Shown: positions 14,085 to 21,546 of the stretch, one piece after another
Layout: the number at the start of each line of letters is the position of its first letter
How positions within the stretch are numbered: position 1 is the first letter of the stretch
NCBI GenBank assembly: GCA_014728955.1
Contig: WJKT01000018.1
Coordinates: forward strand, 1 to 22,445
DNA: 22,445 nt
From: Candidatus Peregrinibacteria bacterium
GTDB taxonomy: Bacteria > Patescibacteriota > Gracilibacteria > UBA1369 > PNNO01
Reading direction: 5' to 3'
Notes under the pieces: generated by a model
Database searches by the model: none
What the model was told of the DNA's origin: nothing
The model's input: the letters and a program-made list of their open reading frames with translations, nothing else
Made by a program: the position numbers and the translations under genes

Positions 14085-15056
14085 ATGATTACTAACGAAA
14101 TGCTCCAACAACAATTGCCGCATTGCCTTGACGGTACCGACTTTAATGACTTGGGAGAGGTCTACAAAGGCAAGGTGCGTGATAATTATACTCAGGGTGA
14201 TAAACGAATTATTGTTATTTCCGATAGGTTGTCGGCATTTGATCGTATTATTACCCAAGTTCCGTTTAAGGGGCAGGTTCTTAATCAAATGGCAACCTTT
14301 TGGTTTGAACAAACCAAGGATATTGTCGGTAATCACATGATAGAAGCTCCCGATCCGAATGCCATTGTGGTAAAAGAATGTGATGCCTTGCCGGTAGAAA
14401 TGGTGGTGCGCGGTTATATAACCGGTGTTACATCAACATCGGCATGGTACAATTACCATGAAAAAGGAGTTCGAAACTTTTGCGGGAATGAACTTCCCGA
14501 AGGGCTTAAGAAAGATCAAAAATTTGACGAGCCTATTTTAACGCCTTCAACCAAAGCGGAAAAAGGCGGTCACGATGTTTCAGCTTCTAAGGAAGAAATA
14601 TTAGCGGAAGGTAAAATTAGTGAAGAAGATTTTGATTATATGGCGGATGTAGCAATGAAACTTTATAAGAGGGGAGTTGATATCGCAGCAAAACAAGGAA
14701 TTATTCTTGTTGATACAAAGTATGAATTTGGAAAAACACCCGAAGGGGATATCATTCTTATTGACGAAATTCATACACCGGATTCGTCTCGTTTCTGGTT
14801 TGCGGATGAATATGAAAAACGATTTAAAGCCGGAGAAACTCAGAAAAAGATTGATAAAGAATATGTACGAGAATGGCTTGCGGACAAAGGCTTTATTGGT
14901 GAAGGAGCTATTCCAGCGGTACCTGATGAGGTTCGCGTTGAAGCTGCACGTCGTTATATTGAGGCATATGAACTGATTACCGGACAAGAATTTAAAGCGG
15001 AAGTGGGGGATCCGCTTACAAGAATAGAAAAAAATCTTGCACCGTATCGTCAATAA
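14085..15056 (+). CDS. purC: SAICAR synthetase (PurC, yeast Ade1-like form)
   Basis: About 323 residues. Catalyses CAIR + aspartate + ATP to SAICAR in purine synthesis. KGKVRDNY near the N-terminus, ISDRLSAFD, RGYITG, SAWYNYHEKG, DTKYEFG and IDEIHTPDSSRFW are the family motifs. The length and the ALPVEMVVRGYITG block fit the longer Ade1-like branch rather than the ~240-residue Bacillus/E. coli form. The ATG at 14085 fits the family N-terminus (short lead, then LPH...LGEVYKGKVRDNY); an ATG at 14079 adds two residues and cannot be excluded. It leads the purC-purE-purB unit, with 37 nt to purE, and diverges from purA. Confidence 0.96.
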   Translation: MITNEMLQQQLPHCLDGTDFNDLGEVYKGKVRDNYTQGDKRIIVISDRLSAFDRIITQVPFKGQVLNQMATFWFEQTKDIVGNHMIEAPDPNAIVVKECDALPVEMVVRGYITGVTSTSAWYNYHEKGVRNFCGNELPEGLKKDQKFDEPILTPSTKAEKGGHDVSASKEEILAEGKISEEDFDYMADVAMKLYKRGVDIAAKQGIILVDTKYEFGKTPEGDIILIDEIHTPDSSRFWFADEYEKRFKAGETQKKIDKEYVREWLADKGFIGEGAIPAVPDEVRVEAARRYIEAYELITGQEFKAEVGDPLTRIEKNLAPYRQ

Positions 15057-15093
15057 CCATTACTACGTTTAACTATTATTAACCTTATATTAT

Positions 15094-15546
15094 ATGATTG
15101 TACCAATTCTAATGGGATCCGAGTCCGATAAGGAGTTTGCGGGAAAACTTACCGCGATTCTTGATAAATGGGACGTTCCTTACAAATTACATGTCGCTTC
15201 TGCGCATAAAGTACCTGAAAAAGTTCTGAATATTGTTAACGAATATAATGCTTCCGATGAACCAATATGCTACATAACGATTGCGGGGAGATCAAACGGT
15301 CTTTCCGGTGTTGTGGCTGCCAGCAGTGTTCATCCTGTTGTTGCGTGTCCTCCATTCAAGAGTAAAGAGGATATGATGCTAAATATGAATTCAACGTTGA
15401 TGATGCCGTCTGACACACCCGTGATGATGGTTGTTGATCCTCAAAATGCTGCTATGGCGGTTTTAAGAGTTCTTGCAAACAGCGATAAGACGTTGCAAGA
15501 AAAAATTGATGCACACATTAAAGAAGTAAAAGCCAAATTTAATTAA
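15094..15546 (+). CDS. purE: PurE-family AIR carboxylase, apparently class II (animal-like)
   Basis: A 150-residue PurE-fold enzyme acting just before PurC. The N-terminus has MGSESDKEF; the substrate loop reads SAHKVP (36-41) where class I N5-CAIR mutases normally have SAHRTP. The segment AGRSNGLSG (64-72) with HPVVACPP (80-87) resembles the AGRSNGLGP...YPVISCPP of animal PAICS and other class II PurE proteins, not the AGGAAHLPG of class I. Class II enzymes carboxylate AIR directly with CO2 and need no PurK. None is seen here, though the window is too small to exclude one. It sits 37 nt after purC and 19 nt before purB. Fold confidence is high; the class assignment rests on these motifs. Confidence 0.93.
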   Translation: MIVPILMGSESDKEFAGKLTAILDKWDVPYKLHVASAHKVPEKVLNIVNEYNASDEPICYITIAGRSNGLSGVVAASSVHPVVACPPFKSKEDMMLNMNSTLMMPSDTPVMMVVDPQNAAMAVLRVLANSDKTLQEKIDAHIKEVKAKFN

Positions 15547-15565
15547 TCTAACCAAACAAAGTTAA

Positions 15566-16942
15566 ATGACTACTATCGATCCTTTATTTGCTCTTTCTCC
15601 GCTTGACGGAAGGTATACGGAGAAGGTTGATGAACTGAGAACCTACTTTTCCGAAGCCGGCTTGATGCGATATCGCATTGTTGTTGAAGTGGAATGGTTT
15701 ATTTATTTATGTAATACATTAAAGCTCTCCGGGACAAAGCAGCTTAACGATAAACAAGTCGATGATTTAAGAGATCTTTATACCAATTTTGATCTCATGG
15801 CGGCACAACGAATAAAAGAGATAGAAAAGACGACCAATCATGATGTAAAAGCAATTGAATATTATATAAAAGAGATGATGAAAGGATCGGGACTGAAAGA
15901 GTATTTTGAATTTATTCATTTTGGATGTACGTCGGAGGATATTAATAATACCTCGTATGCCTTAATGCTTCAGGGGGCGCTTGAAAATGAAATAGTTCCT
16001 ATGTTAACCGGTGTTATGGAAGCCTTGTATCACCATGCGGAGGCATATAAAGATATTCCTATGCTTTCCCGGACACACGGGCAGCCGGCAAGTCCGACTA
16101 CAATGGGAAAAGAATTTGTAAATACGGTTGATCGGTTAAGACATCAAATGTTGGCTTTAGTTTCTGTTCCTATTAAAGCGAAATTCAACGGTGCTGTGGG
16201 AAATTACAATGCACATGTGGTTGCATATCCAACAGTAGATTGGGCAGCTGAAAATAGAAAATTTATCGAAAATTTGGGGCTTGAGTTTGTTGAATATTCA
16301 ACGCAAATTGAATGTCACGATTATATGGCGGAGATCTTTGATGCTCTTAAACGGATTAACACTATTATTTTAGATTTTGATAGAGATATCTGGACATATA
16401 TTAGTCTTGGATATTTTAAGCAAAAGACAAAAAAAGGTGAGATCGGTTCCTCTGCAATGCCTCATAAGGTTAATCCGATTGATTTTGAAAATAGTGAAGG
16501 GAATCTTGGAATGGCTAACGCGATGTTTGAACATTTTTCTGCGAAGCTCCCAATTGCGCGAATGCAAAGGGATTTAACAGATTCAACTGTACAAAGAAAT
16601 ATTGGAACAGCCTTTGGATACAGTATGATTGCCTATAGAAGTACATTGCGAGGTCTTTCAAAGCTAAAGATCGATAAAAAAGCTCTTAAAAATGATCTTG
16701 GTAAAGAATGGGCTGTGCTTGCAGAGCCAATCCAAACGGTTATGAGACGATATAAAATGGAAAATCCGTATGAAAAATTAAAGGAATTAACGCGGGGAAA
16801 AGAAATAACCAAAGCTCAAATTACGAAATTTCTTGGAGCGTCGGGCTTACCAAAAAAAGAAATTGAACGATTAAAAAAATTGACACCGGAACGATATACA
16901 GGTATAGCATCTAAGCTCGTTGATGATTTTAGTATTGAGTAA
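15566..16942 (+). CDS. purB: Adenylosuccinate lyase
   Basis: A 458-residue fumarase/aspartase-superfamily enzyme that acts twice: SAICAR to AICAR and adenylosuccinate to AMP. It is close in length and start (ALSPLDGRYTEKVDELR) to the E. coli-type PurB. Conserved regions are TSEDINNTSYAL, SRTHGQPASPTTMGKEF (catalytic His) and the signature GSSAMPHKVNPIDFENSEGN starting at residue 294, whose flexible loop holds the catalytic Ser. It uses the product of PurC upstream and of divergent PurA. It ends 5 nt before a GNAT acetyltransferase gene, so cotranscription is likely. Confidence 0.97.
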   Translation: MTTIDPLFALSPLDGRYTEKVDELRTYFSEAGLMRYRIVVEVEWFIYLCNTLKLSGTKQLNDKQVDDLRDLYTNFDLMAAQRIKEIEKTTNHDVKAIEYYIKEMMKGSGLKEYFEFIHFGCTSEDINNTSYALMLQGALENEIVPMLTGVMEALYHHAEAYKDIPMLSRTHGQPASPTTMGKEFVNTVDRLRHQMLALVSVPIKAKFNGAVGNYNAHVVAYPTVDWAAENRKFIENLGLEFVEYSTQIECHDYMAEIFDALKRINTIILDFDRDIWTYISLGYFKQKTKKGEIGSSAMPHKVNPIDFENSEGNLGMANAMFEHFSAKLPIARMQRDLTDSTVQRNIGTAFGYSMIAYRSTLRGLSKLKIDKKALKNDLGKEWAVLAEPIQTVMRRYKMENPYEKLKELTRGKEITKAQITKFLGASGLPKKEIERLKKLTPERYTGIASKLVDDFSIE

Positions 16943-16947
16943 TTATT

Positions 16948-17463
16948 ATGGCCCGATTGGTAAGGCCTTCTAACCGGTATAAAAAAAGTTTCTTGGAAGC
17001 TGTGGAGGAACCGGGAGCGCAGCAATTGTTTGCTCGGTTTCGGGGACGTCCGGAAGGGGAGTCGTTTCCTGCGTATGTTCGTCGTATCCGGTCATATTCA
17101 AAAGGGGTTTCTTTAAAAAACGGCTTGGTTCCTGAAACAACATATTGGCTTGTTGAAGGGGATATATATATTGGAAGAGTTTCTGTTCGGCACAAATTAA
17201 ATCGTTCGCTTCAGAAAAAAGGGGGGCACATAGGGTATGACATTCGTCCATCAAAACGGCGATGTGGTTATGGACGATTAATTTTAAAACTTAGTTTAAG
17301 GAAAGCCAAAGAACTTGGTTTTTCGCGGGTGCTTATTACCTGCTTGTCCACCAATATTGCATCGCAAAAAATCATTAAGGCGAATGGAGGGGTGTTTAAA
17401 AGCGAAGTATGTACCCAAAAAGGGAAGCCTACAACATATCGTTATTGGGTTGACATTAAGTAA
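16948..17463 (+). CDS. GNAT family N-acetyltransferase
   Basis: A 171-residue GCN5-related acetyltransferase. The fold is seen as TTYWLVEGDIYIGRVSVRH (beta strands 2-4), GGHIGYDIRP, the acetyl-CoA-binding loop RRCGYGRLIL (105-114), then LGFSRVLITCLSTNIASQKI and NGGVF, and a C-terminal RYWVDIK. Substrate unknown; the closest general pattern is the small single-domain GNATs annotated only as predicted acetyltransferases. It begins 5 nt after the purB stop, suggesting the tail of the purC-purE-purB operon. Its last codons contain the -35 box of the downstream ileS leader. Confidence 0.9.
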   Translation: MARLVRPSNRYKKSFLEAVEEPGAQQLFARFRGRPEGESFPAYVRRIRSYSKGVSLKNGLVPETTYWLVEGDIYIGRVSVRHKLNRSLQKKGGHIGYDIRPSKRRCGYGRLILKLSLRKAKELGFSRVLITCLSTNIASQKIIKANGGVFKSEVCTQKGKPTTYRYWVDIK

Positions 17464-17477
17464 GTATTTGTTACATT
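17450..17477 (+). promoter_or_regulatory. Promoter of the T-box/ileS transcript
   Basis: A perfect TTGACA (17450-17455), inside the end of the GNAT gene, a 16-nt spacer and TACATT (17472-17477). Transcription from near 17484 would include the whole T-box leader. Confidence 0.6.
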
Positions 17478-17483
17478 GTTATT

Positions 17484-17716
17484 TGTACAACGTACGGTAA
17501 ATGCGCACAAAACGAAGAAGAGTTATCGCTCTTCAAGAACCATTAGGTCGCGCAGGAGGAAGAAATTCTCGCAAACTGTGATGGAGAAGAGTAGAACCTT
17601 CCGATGAGAAAACATCGTAAAATAATCTCAATGAAGTGCCTTATTTTGGAATCAAGGTGGTACCGCGGACTTGTATGGTCGTCCGTCCTTGAATGCCCAA
17701 AAGAGGCGTTTTTTTT
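17484..17716 (+). promoter_or_regulatory. T-box riboswitch controlling ileS
   Basis: The leader carries the T-box core AAGGTGGTACCGCGG at 17654-17668, with the UGGU (17658-17661) that pairs with the uncharged tRNA 3' end. The antiterminator is AAGG...CCTT plus GCGGAC...GTCCGT (17654-17690). The competing terminator is CGTCCTT (17684-17690) pairing with AAGAGGCG (17701-17708, one bulged A), followed by eight T (17709-17716). The 5' part folds as TGCGC (17502-17506) with GCGCA (17550-17554) and an inner hairpin GAAGAG/CTCTTC (17517-17534). AUU followed by A at 17542-17545, on the 3' side of this stem, is the best candidate isoleucine specifier; AUC at 17525-17527 is an alternative. Low charged tRNA-Ile should permit readthrough into ileS, 20 nt beyond. 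The T-box core is firm; the stem I and specifier model is tentative. Confidence 0.88.
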
Positions 17717-17735
17717 ATTATTTTATATATACGTT

Positions 17736-20700
17736 ATGAATAACAAAAAGCAGGCGTTTAACGAGGTGAATGCCAGGCAATCGTTTCCGGATATGGAGCG
17801 GGCCATTTTAAATTATTGGGAAGATAACAGTATTTTTGAACAGTCTGTTGCCCGTCGTAAAAAGGCAAAAAAATATGTGTTTTTTGATGGTCCGCCGTTT
17901 GCAAACGGATTACCACATTACGGTCATATATTAGCTAATGCGCTTAAGGATGCCGTTACCCGCTATTGGACTATGAAAGGATACTATGTCCCTCGTACTA
18001 ACGGGTGGGATTGTCACGGGCTTCCGGTTGAATATGAAATTGAGAAAGAACTGGATATCTCAGGAAAGAAAGAAATTGAAGAATATGGTGTGGAGAATTT
18101 TAATAACAAGTGTCGATTAAGCGTTTTTCGTTATACGAATGAATGGGAAAAATTGCTTAAACGTATTGGTCGTTGGCTTGATTTTGATAAAACTTATGCA
18201 ACGCTTGAAAACGATTATATGGAGTCGATTTGGTGGGTATTCAAACAGATTTGGGATAAAGATATGGTCTACCAGGGACATAAAAGTATGCATATTTGTC
18301 CTCGGTGTGAAACGCCATTGTCGAATTTTGAGGTAAGTCAGGGGTATAAAGATGTAACAGATCTTTCGATAACTGCGAAGTTTAAATTGAAAGATGAAGA
18401 TGCCTATTTGCTTGCATGGACCACAACGCCGTGGACGCTTCCCGGTAACGTGGCGTTGGCACTGGGAGAAGATATTGACTATGTAAAAGTTGAAGCTGAC
18501 AATACAGTTTATATCGTTGCAAAAGAATTGGTTGAAAAGGTTATGGGGGATCGTAATTATTCAATTGTTGAGACAATAAAGGCTTCAGATCTTGAAGGAA
18601 AAGAATACGAACCATTATTCCCTTACTACAAAGGAAAACTTGAGAATAAAGCTTGGGTTATTGTGCTTGCTGATTTTGTTTCTACCGAAGATGGAACGGG
18701 TGTAGTACATATCGCTCCCGCCTTTGGTGAAGACGATTTGCATGTGGGACAGGAGTACAATCTGGAAGTTTTACAGCATGTAGATGGTGATGGAACCTTT
18801 AAAGAAGAGGTCACCGATTTTGCGGGTAAATTTGTAAAAGGGCAGGATCAAAATATTACTGAGTGGCTTGAAAATCGAGAACTTCTTTTCTCAAAAGAAA
18901 ACTATCGGCACTCATATCCGCATTGTTGGAGATGCGATACGCCACTTTTGAATTACACAACGGGGTCGTGGTTTATTCGCGTTACTGACATTAAAGAACA
19001 ATTGTTAAAAAATAATGAAAAAATTCATTGGCAGCCGGAACATATAAAAGAAGGGCGTTTTGGAAAGTGGCTTGAAGGTGCTCGTGATTGGGCAATTTCT
19101 CGTAACCGTTTTTGGGGAGCGCCTATTCCCGTATGGCATTGTCCCGACTGTGATCATTATGAATGCGTTGGATCCATTGAGGAATTAAAAAAGAAGTCGG
19201 GCGGGAAAGTTCCTGAATCAAATGGAGATATTAATTTGCACAAGCCATATATTGATAAGGTTACCTTCCCATGTGAGAACTGTGAAGGAACGATGCATCG
19301 TATTCCGGAAGTGCTTGATTGTTGGTTCGAAAGCGGTTCAATGCCGTATGCTCAACTTCACTATCCGTTTGAAAATAAAGAATATTTTGAGAATAATTTC
19401 CCGGCACAATTTATTGCTGAAGGGCTTGATCAGACGCGGGGATGGTTTTATACGCTCCATGTATTATCGACCATTTTATTTGATAAACCTGCCTTTGAAA
19501 ACGTTATTGTGAACGGTATTTTACTTGCTGCCGATGGAGAAAAGCTTTCAAAACGAAAGAAAAACTATCCCGATCCAAATGAGCTTTTTAATTCTAGAGG
19601 AGTGGATGCGGTTCGTTTCTTTTTGTACTCTTCAACGGCGCCGCTTGCTGAAGATGTGCGTTTTTCCGAACAGCATGTGGATGATTTAATAAAAAAATTC
19701 TTATTAACATTATGGAATACGTATAGTTTCTTTGTGACTTATGCGAATATTGACAGATGGTCGCCAAAAGATATTAAAGAAAAGGAATGTAATTCAAATA
19801 ATAAGCTGGATCGATGGATTTTATCCGAGCTAAACAGCTTAATTGAAGAAACGACAAAACATCTTGATGATTATAATTTAACAAAGGGAACACGGCCGAT
19901 GATGGACTTTGTCGACAACTTGTCGAATTGGTATATACGACGAAGCAGAAGACGGTTTTGGAAATCGGAAAATGATGATGATAAACAGGAAGCATATAAA
20001 ACGCTGTATGTGGTCTTAAAAGAGTTTTCAAAGCTCATTGCGCCGTTCATGCCGTTTATATCCGAAGAAATATATCGAAATCTTACCAAAGATGATGTTG
20101 ATGAAGAAGACTCGGTTCATCTTTGTGATTGGCCGACGTCGCAGAAAAAATGTATCCGCCCCGAATTGAATGAAGAAATGGCCGTGGTGAGGAAAATTGT
20201 AACATTGGGGCATGCGGTTCGCGCACAAAGTGGTATTAAAGTTCGTCAGCCGTTGTCAAAAGTGAAAGTTGGTTTGCCGGATAGCGTTGACCCTGCGGTA
20301 ATAAGGCAGCAGGAAGAAGTGATTATTGAAGAGTTAAATGTTAAGGAACTGGAGATGCTGACTACTGTGGGAGAAGTTGTTACGCAAACGGTTAAACCTG
20401 ATGCACGTAAGCTTGGGCCGAAGTATGGCAAACAAGTACAGAAAATCATTCGTGATATTAAAGAAGGTAATTATACGTTGCTTGATGATGGAAGAGTAAC
20501 CGTTGGAGATATTGTTCTTGAACAAGATGAGGTTGAAATTGGATTTACGGGGAAGGAAGGCTTTGATGTGCAAGGAGAAGATGGTTTTGTTGTTGTTGTT
20601 GATACGACCATTACCGATGATTTGCGTCACGAAGGATATGCCAGAGATATAATTCGTTATATTCAGGAAATGCGAAAAGACGCCGGTTATGAGGTGTATG

Positions 20701-20888
20701 AACGAATTTATCTTCAAGTAAAAGCCGAAGGTGATGTTGATGATGCCGTTACCAAGTATGCGGATTATATTAAAAAAGAAACGCTTGCGGTTGAATTGCA
20801 ACAAAGCGGTGAATTTATGTATGATAAAGAACAAACCATTGACCTTGACGGGACGTCAGTGGTTATTGCTATTAAACAAGAAGATTAG
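17736..20888 (+). CDS. ileS: Isoleucyl-tRNA synthetase, type 2
   Basis: A 1050-residue class I aminoacyl-tRNA synthetase. The HIGH motif is HYGH at residues 61-64 (GPPFANGLPHYGH) and the KMSKS motif is KLSKR at 603-607. WDCHGLPVEYEIEKELDISG, the editing-domain segment TTPWTLPGN, ARDWAISRNRFWGAPIPVW and LDCWFESGSMPYAQ are in order. Length, the FDGPPFANGLPHYGH block and the C-terminal layout fit the type 2 (eukaryote/archaea-like) form, whose members in other bacteria are often mupirocin-insensitive. The ATG at 17736 is the first after the T-box terminator; the frame stays open back to 17604, but that part is riboswitch. It ends with TAG. It is regulated by the T-box leader immediately upstream. 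Confidence 0.97.
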   Translation: MNNKKQAFNEVNARQSFPDMERAILNYWEDNSIFEQSVARRKKAKKYVFFDGPPFANGLPHYGHILANALKDAVTRYWTMKGYYVPRTNGWDCHGLPVEYEIEKELDISGKKEIEEYGVENFNNKCRLSVFRYTNEWEKLLKRIGRWLDFDKTYATLENDYMESIWWVFKQIWDKDMVYQGHKSMHICPRCETPLSNFEVSQGYKDVTDLSITAKFKLKDEDAYLLAWTTTPWTLPGNVALALGEDIDYVKVEADNTVYIVAKELVEKVMGDRNYSIVETIKASDLEGKEYEPLFPYYKGKLENKAWVIVLADFVSTEDGTGVVHIAPAFGEDDLHVGQEYNLEVLQHVDGDGTFKEEVTDFAGKFVKGQDQNITEWLENRELLFSKENYRHSYPHCWRCDTPLLNYTTGSWFIRVTDIKEQLLKNNEKIHWQPEHIKEGRFGKWLEGARDWAISRNRFWGAPIPVWHCPDCDHYECVGSIEELKKKSGGKVPESNGDINLHKPYIDKVTFPCENCEGTMHRIPEVLDCWFESGSMPYAQLHYPFENKEYFENNFPAQFIAEGLDQTRGWFYTLHVLSTILFDKPAFENVIVNGILLAADGEKLSKRKKNYPDPNELFNSRGVDAVRFFLYSSTAPLAEDVRFSEQHVDDLIKKFLLTLWNTYSFFVTYANIDRWSPKDIKEKECNSNNKLDRWILSELNSLIEETTKHLDDYNLTKGTRPMMDFVDNLSNWYIRRSRRRFWKSENDDDKQEAYKTLYVVLKEFSKLIAPFMPFISEEIYRNLTKDDVDEEDSVHLCDWPTSQKKCIRPELNEEMAVVRKIVTLGHAVRAQSGIKVRQPLSKVKVGLPDSVDPAVIRQQEEVIIEELNVKELEMLTTVGEVVTQTVKPDARKLGPKYGKQVQKIIRDIKEGNYTLLDDGRVTVGDIVLEQDEVEIGFTGKEGFDVQGEDGFVVVVDTTITDDLRHEGYARDIIRYIQEMRKDAGYEVYERIYLQVKAEGDVDDAVTKYADYIKKETLAVELQQSGEFMYDKEQTIDLDGTSVVIAIKQED

Positions 20889-20917
20889 TTGCTTTTTACC
20901 TATGTGTTCCGTATACT
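20889..20917 (+). promoter_or_regulatory. Promoter of the holin-like/secG/solute-binding protein operon
   Basis: TTGCTT (20889-20894) starts directly after the ileS stop; a 17-nt spacer leads to TATACT (20912-20917). The ATG at 20947 is 29 nt further on. Confidence 0.55.
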
Positions 20918-20946
20918 TTTTTCGTCCTTAATAAAAATAAATCTCT

Positions 20947-21312
20947 ATGATAAAAAAGATTATTTTAGGAATAGTGGTAAATGCCCTTTCTCTTTACGTT
21001 TTAGTAGAGTTCCTGGATGAAGTCGCCGGTACGGGAGGAATTAAACTCTTTATTATTGGTGGTATTATTATTGGTTTGCTTAATATCTTTATTAAGCCGA
21101 TTATGAAAATCCTTTCGCTTCCATTTGTAGTGATTACCGCCGGACTTTTTCTTATTGTTATCAATGCTTTTATTTTATTTCTTACTCAATGGGTTATTAA
21201 TACAATGGAATTCCGTGATGTTACCCTTGTATTTGCTGGTCTGGGAAGTTATCTTGTTGCTGCAATTGTTTTGGGTATTATCAATTGGGCGCAAAACATT
21301 TTATTAAAATAA
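20947..21312 (+). CDS. Phage holin superfamily IV-type membrane protein
   Basis: A 121-residue integral membrane protein with four predicted helices at about residues 4-22, 31-50, 55-80 and 93-115. The second loop holds the family block GLLNIFIKPIMKILSLPF, and the third helix ITAGLFLIVINAFILFL is typical of the Pfam PF04020 family (named after a mycobacterial phage holin but widespread as chromosomal genes of unknown function). It is not evidence of a prophage. It is the first gene of a likely operon, 15 nt before secG. Its role is unknown. Confidence 0.88.
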   Translation: MIKKIILGIVVNALSLYVLVEFLDEVAGTGGIKLFIIGGIIIGLLNIFIKPIMKILSLPFVVITAGLFLIVINAFILFLTQWVINTMEFRDVTLVFAGLGSYLVAAIVLGIINWAQNILLK

Positions 21313-21327
21313 TTAACGCTGTACTCT

Positions 21328-21543
21328 ATGCAAGAAGCTGTACAAATTTTTCAAGTCATTATCTCGATTCTTCTTATTTTATCAATACTTTCGCAACAAC
21401 GAAGTGCCGGTCTATCTGCAACCTTTGGTGGCGGTGGCGGGTTTCACGTTAGTAAACGAGGTGCGGAAAAAATATTATTCAGAATGACTATTGTTTTTGC
21501 ATTACTCTTTGTTGGAAGCTCAATCTTGTACCTGTTTGTATAA
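21328..21543 (+). CDS. secG: Preprotein translocase subunit SecG
   Basis: A 71-residue two-helix protein. The first helix (about 5-22) is followed by LSQQRSAGLSATFGGGGGFH, the characteristic SecG cytoplasmic loop with QxxxAGLSxxFGG, then KRGAEKILFRMT and the second helix (about 51-70). SecG joins SecY and SecE in the membrane channel and supports SecA-driven export. The length is normal for bacterial SecG. It sits 15 nt after the holin-like gene and 3 nt before a solute-binding protein gene, so cotranscription is probable. Confidence 0.95.
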   Translation: MQEAVQIFQVIISILLILSILSQQRSAGLSATFGGGGGFHVSKRGAEKILFRMTIVFALLFVGSSILYLFV

Positions 21544-21546
21544 ATC

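Noticed and set aside
13944..14336. A 131-residue N-terminal extension of PurA
   Set aside because: It runs antisense through purC and through the purA promoter, and the normal PurA start lies at 13943.
17604..17735. A 44-residue N-terminal extension of IleS
   Set aside because: This stretch is the T-box antiterminator and terminator, and the family N-terminus starts at the ATG at 17736.
20947..21312. Prophage remnant, because of the holin name
   Set aside because: PF04020 proteins are common chromosomal genes; no other phage genes, integrase or attachment repeats are present.
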